DNA of 64,000 nt from Grammothele lineata (Eukaryota > Basidiomycota > Agaricomycetes > Polyporales > Polyporaceae), in the NCBI GenBank assembly GCA_002150815.3, contig NDFF03000029.1:186001-250000 (forward strand). Reading direction: 5' to 3'. A program made the translations under genes and the position numbers. Numbering within the stretch: the first letter of the stretch is position 1; every line of letters starts with the position of its first letter. The notes below the pieces were generated by a model. It was not told the origin of the DNA. It made no database searches and worked only from the letters and a program-made list of their open reading frames with translations. This document shows, piece by piece, positions 24,022 through 35,130 of this stretch.

Positions 24022-25468
24022 ATGACTGTCACCCAGACCCCCCTCACAGCGCGGAAGCGTGCAAAGCTCACAGATCTACAGAAGAAGCATCGGCGCGACC
24101 GCCAAGAGAGGCTTGCCATTGACCTTGCCGATGCTCAAGAAGCCAACCGAGAACTTGCGCGCAACCTCGCGGAGAAGCACGGCAGGTATGTCGTCACCCC
24201 TTAGTCTTCTTACGAGTATTCCTCACGGTCTCGATAGATCCCTCACTTGGACGAAGCAGCAACTGCTCATTGGCACGACGATTACAAGGCGAAAGCGCAA
24301 GGAGTCAAACTACAATGCATTCATTATGGCGAAGCTTCGCGAGATGAACAAGGGTACGCACTCCGTCTATCTTCATAGACAACCCGATGCTTACTGGAAG
24401 GCTCACAGACCTGCCAACCGGAGGGAAGTGGAAGCTCACGAACTTCCTGCGCCAATTCTCCGCGTCCCTCTCCCATGAATATGCCAGGCTTAGCGACAGC
24501 GAGAAGAAGGGTTATCGCCTCGCCCTCAGTGCGCAGCGCGCCGCCCGTATCAAGATTATTCGCGCGAACCCCAAGGCCGCGCGAAAGGACGCCGACGCGA
24601 CGTTCAAAGCGATGGGAAAGGAGGTACGTAACTTGATTTTGTGCTGTTCGCGCCGCTGCTATGCTCATGGTGTGCATGGAGTGGGCAACCATCCTCCAGC
24701 GCGTGAACATGCAAGGTTTCTTCATCGCGGTGCGGGGAGACATCAACGATTTCACGGAGCCGAAGCTTTTCGTGTCCCCAGCGGCGGAAAGCTTCATCCG
24801 CGAGGTATTGAAGATGCCGCCGAAGAACCTCGCGCTCAGCCTCGAAGCTTGGGTTGTTAGCAAGCTCTCCGACCGACGTAAGCAGTCCTGTGGCTCCTGA
24901 GACACGTTGGCAGCCTACTAACTCTTGCCTCCTTCCCAGCCTACGACATGCAGATCAAGACCAAGTTGAAGCTTCCCACCGTAATCAGCGCGTGCCGGAA
25001 GCTGATCCAGGAGGGGCTGGGTAAGTGTCGTTATATCTATTGCTTATGTACCTTCAATCTCACGCGTTGTCAGACCAAATTCTCGCCGAAGACCCATCAG
25101 TTCGTCGCCGCAAGAAGGTTCCAATGAACTACGACAACTACGAAGGCAAGATCGTCGAGGTCTTCGCAGTCGCCCTCGAAGGCTGGCCCTGCGGGGAGTT
25201 CAAGAACCCTGGCTCCGTCGGCAAGGACAACGCGTACAAGCTCCTTGAAGCACTCGAGGGTGATGGCGAAGATCCCACCACCCGAACGTGCTACTGGGTC
25301 AAGTTGTCCGATGCCCAGCTCGAGGCTCGCAAGGCTCGCAACCGGGAGCGTGCGAACGGTGGCGAGGCCGTCTACAAGCCCCGGAAGAAGCCTACGAAGG
25401 CGGCGAAGAGCGCAGATGTCGTGGAGATGTCGGATGATGAGAACGGCTCGGGCTCGGACCGTGAGTAG
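24022..25468 (+). CDS. KDZ passenger protein 2, HMG-box-like
   Basis: Six exons: 24022-24185, 24238-24353, 24409-24623, 24682-24877, 24940-25020 and 25074-25468, total 388 aa, intact. The N-terminus is a charged helical stretch (DLQKKHRRDRQERLAIDLAD). Around residues 70-130, NYNAFIMAKLREMN, then LPTGGKWKLTNFLRQFSASL and EYARLSDSEKKGYRLALS follow the helix pattern of an HMG-box DNA-binding domain; this is an inference from pattern. The tail is basic then acidic (RKKPTKAAKSADVVEMSDDE), consistent with nuclear location. Third co-directional gene of the KDZ element, starting 110 bp after passenger 1. A role in binding element ends or chromatin is possible but not shown. Confidence 0.7.
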
Positions 25469-25715
25469 GTACTGCTCGCGCTCTTTATCCCACTTCACAC
25501 TCCTCCCCGGTTCCTATAACCTCTCGGAGTCTTCTGTAGCTCCAGAGCGAGTTCTGTAATGTAATGGATACGTATTTGCGTGCTACATATGGTCATATAC
25601 TACACATGCGAGATCCTTGAGTGCTGTCAACATCAAAGTCCCCTCTCGCGCGCTCGCAGCGCTGATGTGGGCAAAGAGGATATGAGACACCTGGCGCGCA
25701 CAAAGGGTGTTGGAG

Positions 25716-26170
25716 TATGCATAGGTCGGAAGGGAACGCATGCACTGGGAAGGCGTGCATTGTGCAGGAGGGTGGGGCAGGAGGGCGCGCAGGGGGTAAG
25801 AGCATAGGCGGGCGGCGAGCGCAGGCGCGGCTGTGTGCCGCGGAGGGGACGGGAGGCGCGCCGAGCGCAGCGGATGAGCAGCGGGCAGCGGGCAGCGGGC
25901 GGGCAGCGGGCGGGCAGCGGGCGGGAGGCGGGGGCGGGCGACATGCGCGCGCAAGGGACGGGAGGCGCGTGGAGCGCAGCGGGTGGGTGGGGTGCAAGCG
26001 AGGGCGGGGAGGCAGGGGGCGGGAGACGCGCGGCGGGGGTGGGCAGGTAGAGGGCGGGAGGCGTGCGGCGGGCGGGCAGGGGAGGCGCGCGGCGGGCGGG
26101 CAGGGGGCGGGGAGGCGCGCGGCGGCGGGGGCGCGCAGCGGCGGGGCGGGGCGGGGAAGCTCGGAGGGAT
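25716..26170 (+). repeat. G-rich low-complexity tract in the KDZ right subterminal region
   Basis: About 450 bp with strong G over C bias on the plus strand. It is built from degenerate GCGGGCAGCG and GGGAGGCGCGCGGC units (densest at 25878-25940 and 26080-26160). Minus-strand open frames here are pure Pro/Ala/Arg low complexity and were not called. Runs of GGG spaced by 1-6 nt could form G-quadruplexes. Confidence 0.7.
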
Positions 26171-26286
26171 TCGGGGCGAGATGACCGCCGAAATCGCCGA
26201 GATTATCATCTGGGGATGCTGACGAAGCGGTCGTTATCTATGGGAAGGGATCTAATCTAAGGGAGGGATGCTGGGGGCTCTAAGGG

Positions 26287-26415
26287 AACAGCTGAGTGCT
26301 GGGTGGATTGCTGGGTGAGGGGATAGAGGGGAAGCCTAGCGAACTAGCTACGGGAGAGGCATCTGATGTCGTAGCTAAGGATCAGGGGTAAGGGTGACGC
26401 CCAGGTGGAGACAAG
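26287..26415 (-). repeat. KDZ right inverted-repeat blocks and TSD
   Basis: Inner block 26287-26352 pairs with 17308-17373. The outermost 15 bp (26393-26407) are the perfect inverse of 15158-15172. The 8-bp target duplication GAGACAAG occupies 26408-26415. Confidence 0.9.
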
Positions 26416-27039
26416 TTCGTACGAGACAATTGTAGAGGCGGTGCAACCGTCGCGTTTTCCATGCTACTCCGCTTCGCGCGCGAAGATTCTCCGTGAGACC
26501 AGTGTGCGATTCAACTGTATGAATATTAATGCCCTACATCATTGATACGACCTGACGAGTATCTGAACCCACTGAACCGCGTCATCTTATTAACCCTTCT
26601 CCACATCGCGCAAGCATTTATTACGAGAGCAGTCGGCGATGGCCCACGAGGCTACATTGCCTAGCACCGTTGATAGAGTTCAGGCCCCATGATCGACGAG
26701 CCAGAGCGGCGGCGCTACCGCCCCAATCCGGGTTTCGCTGATCGGCAAAAGTACGGGTTGGTACGCAAGAGCTACTCCGCCTCCCAACTTCTGCAGCAGA
26801 TTTCAGGAAGCTAGCTTTCGATATGCATGGTCGATGTAGCAGGTCATGCCAGCCCGATACACCGCCGCACGGAGCCCGGCCGGAGTGGGGTAGCAGACGG
26901 CGAACTTGGGAAACTCGGAGCTCCGCAGCCTCGTTGGCTTAGCACCTCACTCAGCCGTTGATGCGCTTATAATCAGGATCCGCGAGCCCGAACACCTTCG
27001 GATGCACACCATCTCGCCCCCATTCCTTTGTTTCGAAAC
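26416..27039. promoter_or_regulatory. Upstream region of DUF6533 copy 3
   Basis: 624 bp without a gene. A TATA-like TTATAATC at about 26968 lies 70 bp before the copy-3 ATG and is a plausible promoter element. Before the KDZ insertion this stretch plus about 50 bp would have separated copies 2 and 3, comparable to the 448 bp between copies 1 and 2. Confidence 0.4.
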
Positions 27040-30000
27040 ATGACGTCCCAAGCAGACACCGATGCCATCATCAACGATTACAGTATGTCGGAAAAAGTAA
27101 ACCGGCCTTATAAGCCGCTTCAGTTATCAGCTTCCTATCGAGCGCTTTTGAGAGCCTTATGCAGCCTTATGAACCGCTTATAACGAAGCCATCACGCTTG
27201 TCAATGCCTTATGAGTGCCGACAGGCTCATGAGGCGCTTCTCTGGGTCGACTCCGTTATGAGTGTCCTGTGAGGAGCCGATTCAGATCATGAGCGACTCA
27301 CGGGTTAGTCATCTAGCGCCTAGCGGCACAGTGGCGCGTTCAGACCGGTTCGAACTTCGAAGTTGAACTTGCTCCCATCTGCCTTGGACTCTTCCCGTCC
27401 TTCAAGCTCCTCACCCTCACCTCTCTTCGCCCATCTCTTTCCATGCACCTCTCGCTTCTCGCTTCTCGCCTCTCGCCTCTCTCTACTCTTCTCTCTTGGC
27501 TTTTCTCGCTCTAGTCTCGACCCCTAGTAGCCCAGGTCTACATCACTCGACGACGCATGAGGCGATAGGAGCCTATGTACAGCGGTACTAACTTGTCTTT
27601 GCGTGAGTTACCGATTCACTTCACGAGTCATGAGCTTCAATGCTGTTGCCGCCTTTTTTAGGTTTTTGTTTTCTCCCTTCGTGCCCTTCGCGCTGCTTCC
27701 AGTGTTGGGCGGGCTGACGGCGCTGGTATGGTTCCCTTGCGCAGATGTATACCGTCCCAACTGATCATATCTTACCTATTTGTAGAGTCAAGATGATACA
27801 TTATGATCCTTTTCTTCGTCCCCCCTCCAGTGACCGCCTTTTCCGACGAGCTGGACAGGTTTAGTACAATGTGAGTTCTCCTTTACACGCCTGTCCGTAT
27901 TACTCGCTCGTATACAGCCACTGTACCTGCCCTCTATCACCTATCATTCTTACATTCCTCCGTTATCTCAGGGTAATGTGGGCTATAGGTACGTCCCGTC
28001 TGGCAGGTCCTCGTTACGCTATATACGATTATCTTGCACCCTTGCATACCCCCTACTCTATCTCCTTATACCTGTATGCCTGCACGTTCACACAATGTAC
28101 CCCTCTGTTGAAATATATGCTCTTGATTTGACAATAATGGACGCTAACTGGCCTGCGCAACCGCCTCGAAAAGCATTGGTATGCTACTGTAATGACCCCG
28201 TAAGGTGACAATAAGGGCATTGAAAGACGGTAATAAGCGCGATTACAACGCGCTCATAAGCTATTCGTGAGAGCCCCATGAGTGCCTTATAAGATTTCTT
28301 GCCGCTCATAAGTGAGCGGCTGCCTTTTGGCCTTTTTTAGCCTCATATGCGCTTATGAGGTTCCCAGGCTTTTTCCGACATAGCATGTACGTGCACTGCT
28401 CATCTCTCCATCCCGCGTGCCACTAACAATAACATACAACGGCTCTGTTATTAATAAGGGTCGCGGGCAACTACTATATATTCGCTGTGACCAGTATGTC
28501 TTCACTAATATTTCCTTCACTAATATTTCCTGAGGACTGAGAGCCCGTTTACCTACGATGGCTAATACCTTTGATCAGCATTCGTGACATATGACTGCCT
28601 CATTACTTCTGCTGCAGAGATCCGGCTTTTCTGGCGAAGGAAGCCCACGATCGCCGCGGCCCTGTTCTTTTTGACACGATACGTCAATCTGGCGTTTTAC
28701 TGGACAGAATTCGCGTCTGTATTTGTAACGTACACTAATAGCGTAAGTAAGCCTTTGTATGAACTTGAAGTGCGCATAGTTGACTAATTGGTACCAGAGG
28801 TTCGTATTCCTTGTTTATTGCAATGTACAAACGCTGCTTACGCCACGGTTCTGCAGCTGCGAGGCTACGACAATAGCCCTGATATTTTTATCAACCTTTC
28901 CAAATGTGATCTGGGCACGTACGTGTGCATCAAGGCTGTCTTCAGCGTCCGTTGGGTATGACTTAATAACGCCAATCCGTTCAGTATTTTCGGGACTTCG
29001 TGCTTTCGCATTGAGCAGGAGTAGACCACTGGCTCTACTCGTGTTCCTTGCGTACCTTGTACCCTTCGGACTAAATTCGGTGCGTGTTGCCCTACGAACC
29101 ACTAGCGTCCGCCCTTAAAATACAGCATTTGATCAACCATTACCCTCAGGTTCAATACGGAACCTCTCGCGGAGTGGTCTTGCCCTTTGTGGGATGTGTC
29201 ACAGTGAACTCCGCCTCATCAATAATGAACCTAAGGTTTTCCAGCTCCCTTTAAGCAGTAAGATGCCTCGCTCACTCTACTTTTTCTCACTAGATGTAAT
29301 TCATCCTGCCTATGTCTACTGCGATGCTGGCCATTCTAACATGCATTCGGGACGCAGTCACCATATCAGCGAGAACCTCCATTATCGGTGGTGACATTAT
29401 TCTCCTCGTGATCACATGGTACACTCTTTACAGAAGAAAACGCACCAACATCACCCTAGAGCCACATACGTTTGCAGACGTCCTCCTTCGCGACGGTGAG
29501 ACTACCACGGGATCCGAAGCACTCTTTGCTTTCACGCACATACTAACACTACGTTCCCGGTATTCTCAGGCACAATATACTTTGTGTACGTCTTTGTGCA
29601 TCCATTACTCGAACGTTCTCTGACATTTGGGTGGCACAAAACAGCGCTGTTCTCATATTCAACGTCCTCCACCTCACCCTGACCTTGCTCTCTGTAAGCA
29701 CCCTCTTTTGCGTCTCGTTCAGTGCCTTGCTGAGACCGTATCCATTTGTCTGGTGCAGGCACTCGATCACGTAGAGGCACCCGCGGTGCTCAATAATCTT
29801 TCTCAGTTCGCCGACCCGTGAGTCTGCAGCGATGACCGACAGCGTTGTGAATATCGCTTACCGTACGTGTAGAGTTACCGCAATCCTCATCTCGCGTTTC
29901 CTCCTCGATCTCCAAGACGTAAACCTCAAGACTACTGCCGGCCGCGGGACGTCGGGGACAACGCCCGACGAGGTAGACTCGCAGGCCCAAGAAACGCTTG

Positions 30001-30095
30001 CGTTTGCAGGCGTCCTGGGCTCTATCGGAGCGCACATCGAAACTAGAGAGTATATCGAGGACGAGGGATGGTTCGACAGCGAGGAGAGCAATTGA
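27040..30095 (+). pseudogene. DUF6533-type multi-pass membrane protein, copy 3, exon 1 split by a transposon
   Basis: Exon 1 is 27040-27083 plus TA plus 28383-28386 once the inserted element and one TA are removed, giving the same 50 nt as in copies 1 and 2. Remaining exons: 28459-28493, 28579-28742, 28798-28799, 28857-28918, 28985-29079, 29150-29235, 29294-29295, 29358-29495, 29570-29585, 29645-29693, 29759-29817 and 29873-30095; pre-insertion length would be 326 aa. Exon lengths match copy 2 exactly except the last. Domain landmarks: FVTYDCLITSAAEIRLFW, FSGLRAFALSRS, TFADVLLRDG and VLGSIGAHIET. Every splice site after the insertion is intact and no stop is present, so the interruption is recent or tolerated. 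Joining exon 1 to exon 2 creates an ATG across the junction (28385-28386 plus 28459), which could start a protein lacking the first 16 residues. Confidence 0.75.
27086..28380. mobile_element. Non-autonomous TIR element (1.3 kb, TA target duplication) in DUF6533 copy 3
   Basis: Terminal inverted repeat TGTCGGAAAAAG (27086-27097) and its reverse complement at 28369-28380, flanked by TA at 27084-27085 and 28381-28382. Both subterminal regions are full of CTTATRAG/CTCATRAG-like 8-mers in both orientations (about 27109-27300 and 28250-28360). The middle contains a CT-rich tract (about 27400-27520) and no transposase-like frame; the open frames at 27871-28208 carry no motif. Insertion position is verified by the 50-nt first exon of the two uninterrupted paralogues. 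Its TIR differs from that of the 2.1-kb element nested in the KDZ end, so it is another family. Confidence 0.85.
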
Positions 30096-30585
30096 CCTGG
30101 GGATGCCTCTGTTCACAGTTGATCGTCGCATGCGGCCGCCTACAGTACCTATACATGTAATCCCTATCCATGTCCTCGTCATACGCCATATACACCACAA
30201 AGAACATCGCGGGCTTCAGAGAACTTCTTCACATAGGCGGTGCTCTATACTGCATATTGAATTTCAGTAATAAACGGGATTGCTGAGCTTCAGATGCAAC
30301 AGAAACGCGCCAGCGTACCACAGAATGCGTATTACTCCGTACCGCGGGAGGACGTCATAATAAAACATGTGTTACAATATAAGATACAAATGTAGTGCAG
30401 CGGGCGTCGGTCGTGATTCGTGCGGGAGGCAGAGTGGAGGATGCAGCGGGCTCAATCAATGACAGCGAGGAGAAGGACACACAGGCAGGCGAGCAGAGAA
30501 GGCAGAGAGGCAGTAAAGTAAACGACGACAGCAGAGCGCGCAACACCAGCAGCGGTACCGACACAAACAGAAATAGCGCGCAGTC

Positions 30586-33500
30586 CTAGTTGAGAGTCCC
30601 GCGGCACTTTGCAGATCCACAAAGGCAAGGTATCTTGTCCTGTTCAATAGGGAAGTGATAATCTGCGGAGGGATGAGCGAATGTCGGGTTGAGACTGGTC
30701 ATAACACATACCATAGGTGATCTCGTCGCCGAGCTCAATATCCTGCTTGGCATAGATGACGATCTTCTTCTCTCCGCTAATCGTAATAATCTTCGCCGTG
30801 CAGTTGGGGTCGCACGAATGGTTGATAAGGCGACTACACTGAAGCGTCAGCACAAACTACGGGGAAAAGAAACACGCAACGCACCCAAGGTTACCCTTCT
30901 TGGTAGCATCCACCACGAGGTCCTCGTCGATACGGAATAGGTAACTGCTCCCAATGCCCTGCCGCTCGTACGCCTTCTCGCGCTTGTCTGCGACCTGCGC
31001 GCGAATGACCTCGCCGACGTACTCGATAACCAAATCTCCACGGTTGATCTTCTCCATCGCGTACAAGCCCCAGTCGTGGATGGGCGAGCGCGCGAAGCGA
31101 AGCTGCTTCTTGCGCGCCTGGAGCTGGTTGTACTTGATGGTATCCGGAGCGGCCGCCTGACCCTTGCTCAGCGCCATTGCGCGCTGCACCTGGTTCATCT
31201 CCTCGAGGCCCTGCGCGCGTCGACGCGCGTTTGCACGGTTCGCACGAGATGAGCCAACGGTCTGCTTCGGCGGCAGCGATGAGTGCTCGGTCTCGGCCGC
31301 GACGGTCGTCGACATGTTCCGCAACTGGTACTGCGCGACGTAGGCTGACTTCTCCGCGTGCGAGATCTTGTAGTAGCCCTCTGAGCGCGCGGAGCCCGTC
31401 TGGTGCTTGCGGAACGGCGTGGGCGCGTCGGGATCCGCTTCGGCCTCTGACGACTGGTGAGACTTGCCGAACAACATGCGCTCGAGCGCGAGTCGCGCGT
31501 AGTACATGTCCTCCTCGTCTTCGCAGATACCCTCGGAGATAGGATCGATCTTGGGAGTATCCAGTAGGAGCAAGCGCGGTGTGATAGGAGAACGAAGAGG
31601 GGAGGGAGTCTCGTCGAGAGAAGTGAGGCGCAGGTGGGTGACCGAAGGAGGTTCGAAGGGGACGTCGGGAAGAACTTCGTGGACGATTTCCTCGTCCGCT
31701 GCACGTTCGCGCGCGAGAGCCTTCTTGGACTTCTTCGTGCGCACAGGTGCGACGGCGTCGTCCTCGAGAGCCTGCTGTCCCTTGCTCTTCTTCTTAACTG
31801 GCACCTCAATCTCGCTCGCGTCTGACATAACACGCTTGCGAGGAGGCGCGGACGTAGGCACGAGCACGACCGCGTCATCGTCATCCTCCGACTCGATCAG
31901 CTTCTCTTCCACAACCACCTTCTTCGACTTCTTCACCTTCTTCTTGGGCCGCTCGACGACCGCCATCTGAGGTACATCCACGGGCGTGGAGGTGACCTCG
32001 ACTACAGCCTCTTCGCGCGGGCGCTTCTTCTGTTTACGGAAGGACAGGTTACGCAGATCGCTACGCTCAATGTACTTGGGGTCGAGGATGTCCTGGACAG
32101 GGTCATGGGCTTCGGTGGCACCAGTTTCTGCGATGCTCACGCCCTTCTTCGCACGCTCGTCCTGAACGACCTTGCGTATGTGAGAGGCGATCATACGTTC
32201 TTTGATGTCCTTCTCCAAGAGAGCGCGCAGGTCCTGCATAACCATCTTCTCGGCTTGCTCGATGAGCTCCGCGTTGGTCCAGTGCGTCTTGTAGGCGGTC
32301 GGAACGTGAGAGGGTGGTGCTCGGACGGTAACCGTGACAGGATGGTTGGCGAGCATACGGCCCATCGCCGTAATGAACATGGCAGCACGACGAGCCGCAT
32401 CCGCCGTCCTGAAGGTAACATACCAGCTATGTCGGTCGCGCAAGACCTTTGTGTGCACGATCAACGCAGAGGTTGTCAGTGCCACCATCCGCGATCAGCA
32501 CAAAGCCACCACGCACCTGGTCAACCTGAAACTGCACCAGAAACCCTCGCACGTCCTGCTCCTGCACACCAGCTACCTGCCCGTCTATCGCGATGTGCTC
32601 GAACCCGTTCTTCGCAAGCTCCGCCTTGACCGCCTCGTAGTCGACCTGCTTCTTTGGCGCGCCTGGACGCATCCCTGGTCGCCTGCCGATGACACCCACA
32701 GGGGAAGGCGATCGTGACCGGGCCGGGGTGACCATCATCGGCGCCGGCGCTGGGTTATTCTCAAACCCCGTTGGGAGTACAGGCATGCTGCCCGAGCCGT
32801 TCGGGAAAAATGTAATGGGAGCACGCATCATCGGCGCCGACGCGCGCATATGGCTCATACCGCGCCCACGAGTAACGGCCATACCACGACCGCGGCGAGC
32901 TTGGGCGGCAAGACCATGTCTGGGACCGGTGGGGACGGCATTTGGAAGCGGGCTGTTCTTGTCGGGGACGGGAGGACTGGAAATAGACATGGACATGGGG
33001 GTGAGGACCTGCGGACGCATAGGTAGATGCGGATTGGATGGCAACGAGCGGGGGACATGAGAGGCATGAGGGACGTGAGGGGCGTGAGGTTGGGGGGTAT
33101 GCTGATCGAGTTGCTGGTGTTGGCGACTCTTGTGGAGACCGCCATCTCTGAGTGTTGTCCGCCAGGGATTGTTGGCGTGCATCGGGTTATTGGCATGCAC
33201 GGGTGTCTGACTGGCGCTCGAGGTTGGGGTATGCTTAAGGTGAGCGAAGCTAGCCTTCTCCTTCTCCTCCTTCTCTCGCTTCCGCTTCTCCTGTCGTCGG
33301 CGGTCGAGCTCAGTCATCACTGCCTTCAACAGCTTTCCCTCGCCGTCCAAGACCACCCTCAAGTCCTCGCCCTCATCGTTGACGCCCGGCACCGTCAGCG
33401 CAAGCTTCTTCCCGTGTTCCTTGGCTACGCAGAGCTTGGCCTCCTCATGTGTCGCAAACTTGATGAGCACAATCCCGAGAGCACCTCCGCTGGACTTGTC

Positions 33501-35130
33501 TATTTGCGGCTCGAACGACAATATAGTACCATGTGCCCCAAAATGTCGTCGGAGATGCTGGTTTGGTATCAGGGCCGAAAGGCCGAGCACGAGGACACTC
33601 GTCGCCGGTGGTGGGCCGGTCGAGTTTCCGTCCCACTTTAAAAATGTGAACAAACGGCGAGGATGATTATGTAAATGAGACGCACCTCATACTTGGTCGA
33701 CACCAGCTGCGCTCTGGGAGGCCGTAACGATGGCAACCTCTTCACCTTCGTCTCCTTCCTTGGGTCCCGCACCACAGCCTCATGTTCCCCGTCAATAACC
33801 TCTCCATTATACCGCAGGATGATCTCCTTGCCCTTCCCTTTTCCTTTGACTCTAGGTTCCTCGCCCTGGTCCAAGCCCTTTTCTCGGAGCTTCTCCGCAA
33901 GCGCCCGGTACTGCCCCTCTCGGTCCTTGTCGACGGTATAGTCGAATAATACCTTCCAATTCTTGCCTGGAGGATATTCTGACGGTGATGGGGGCCATGG
34001 AGGGGGCGGTGGAAGGGAGTAAAGCTGAGGTGAAGGCGGCCGTGGAGGTGGTGGGACTGGGGGTGATGGTGGACGACTTTGATGCCGTTCAGCGCGAGGT
34101 CCAGTGGGAATTTGTTGCGGGAAATGAAGGACAGGCTGCGTTGAATAAACGCCTGTGACAGGATCGCGCCTCGGGCCAGTAGGCGGTAGACGTACTGCGG
34201 AGGTGGAGGGGATAGGAGGCGGGATATCTGAGGGTGGGGGCGGAGGAAAGGACGGAGGTGGCGGAAACGAGGGTAGTGGAGGTGGATCAGATGATGGAGG
34301 AAGTGGTGGTGGAGGCGGTAGAGGGGGTGCAAAACTTGAAGGAGGCGGCGGAGGCGGCGGGGGTTCAGATGGTGGGGGAGGGGGCTCAGAAGGCGGTGGT
34401 GGCGGTGGTGGAGGCTCTTCTGAAGGAGGCGGAGGCGGCGGGGGCTCTATGGACGGCGGAGGAGGGGGTGGTGGCTCACTCGTAGGTGGAGGTGGAGGAG
34501 GCGGCGGCTCTGAGGGCGGGGGTGGCGGGGGCGCCGAGGACGACGGGGGAAGTGCAAACGCCCGTAATCGCGGCGACGTGGGCGTGTGCAACGTCTCCCC
34601 ATTTACCGTACGTGACGAGGAAGTGGACGTACTCGGTTTCAGCTTGAATGAAATAGCGGTATGCCTCACATTCAGCGCCGTTGGCTCCTGTGTGGGTGGT
34701 GCAGCAGCGGTCCTACTGGGTCCTGCGCCGTTCACTTGTGCCTGCAACGACAGAAAACGCTTATGAGCTTACGCTGCGCCTACGTATGCCCACACCAGAG
34801 GCCACCTACCCCGCTCGAACTGCCCTGCTGTGCCCAAGGAACGTCCACTTGTTTACCCTTCAATACGGAGGGACCTGCGGGGGCGGCTGTGACCGCTGGT
34901 CCCGTCGGGATGCCAGCGTGTCCGTTCACGTACGGTTTTCCACCCCGGCCGCGGTGCGTAGCTTGGCCGTTGAGGAGGGAACGCGGGCCCGTGGGGGGCG
35001 TCGCTCCTATGCGCGAGCCAGCAGCGGGCGCGCCGGGGGCGGCGGAGGAAGAGGACGCGGCGACGGCAGAGGGTCCATGGATAGAGTTGAGAAGTGCTCG
35101 CGGTGCCCGCGGCGGTGCTTTCCCCGACAT
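30586..35130 (-). CDS. SET1: Set1 histone H3-lysine-4 methyltransferase (COMPASS catalytic subunit)
   Basis: Six exons on the minus strand: 35130-34810, 34741-33686, 33635-32517, 32446-30885, 30833-30712 and 30662-30586, total 1418 aa. Order: a Gly/Pro-rich start; about 350 residues dominated by long proline runs separated by Ser-Glu/Ser-Asp; then an RRM-like domain ([36 protein letters not shown]). A second W-Y-V-T-F region with the n-SET region follows, and a complete SET domain: [54 protein letters not shown] and ITYDYHFPIE. The post-SET motif [13 protein letters not shown] closes the protein. NHSCDPNC and the Tyr in ITYDY are the cofactor/catalytic residues of the family. It acts in the nucleus within COMPASS to methylate H3K4. 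An upstream in-frame ATG at 35301 is possible but gives an Arg-rich extension. Shares a divergent promoter with SerRS. Confidence 0.93.

Larger units (their letters stand above)
15158..26407 (+). mobile_element. KDZ-class DNA transposon (about 9.2 kb native, 11.25 kb with nested insertion)
   Basis: The element is delimited by a perfect 15-bp terminal inverted repeat (CACCTGGGCGTCACC at 15158-15172; its reverse complement at 26393-26407). The flanking 8-bp target duplication GAGACAAG lies at 15150-15157 and 26408-26415. An 8-bp duplication is what is known for Zisupton/KDZ elements. A second inverted block of 66 bp (17308-17373 versus 26287-26352, about 80% identical) sits 40 bp inside each 15-bp repeat once the nested element is removed, confirming the ends. 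It carries three intact plus-strand genes: KDZ transposase, a Pro/Ser-rich protein and an HMG-box-like protein. Fungal KDZ elements are known to carry passenger genes; no TET/JBP dioxygenase, a known companion, was recognised here. It separates DUF6533 copies 2 and 3. Confidence 0.92.

Noticed and set aside
25583..26209. 208-aa minus-strand open frame rich in Pro and Ala
   Set aside because: It is the translation of the G-rich subterminal tract and has no globular segment.
17265..26369. CTGATGT repeated at 17265-17271 and 26363-26369 as KDZ target duplication
   Set aside because: The adjoining ends do not match as inverted repeats, and the true termini with a perfect 15-bp TIR and 8-bp TSD were found further out. 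The left CTGATGT belongs to the nested element end.
27083..28458. DUF6533 copy 3 rescued by splicing from the element-created donor directly to exon 2
   Set aside because: This join leaves the frame out of phase with exon 2, so it would not give the family protein.
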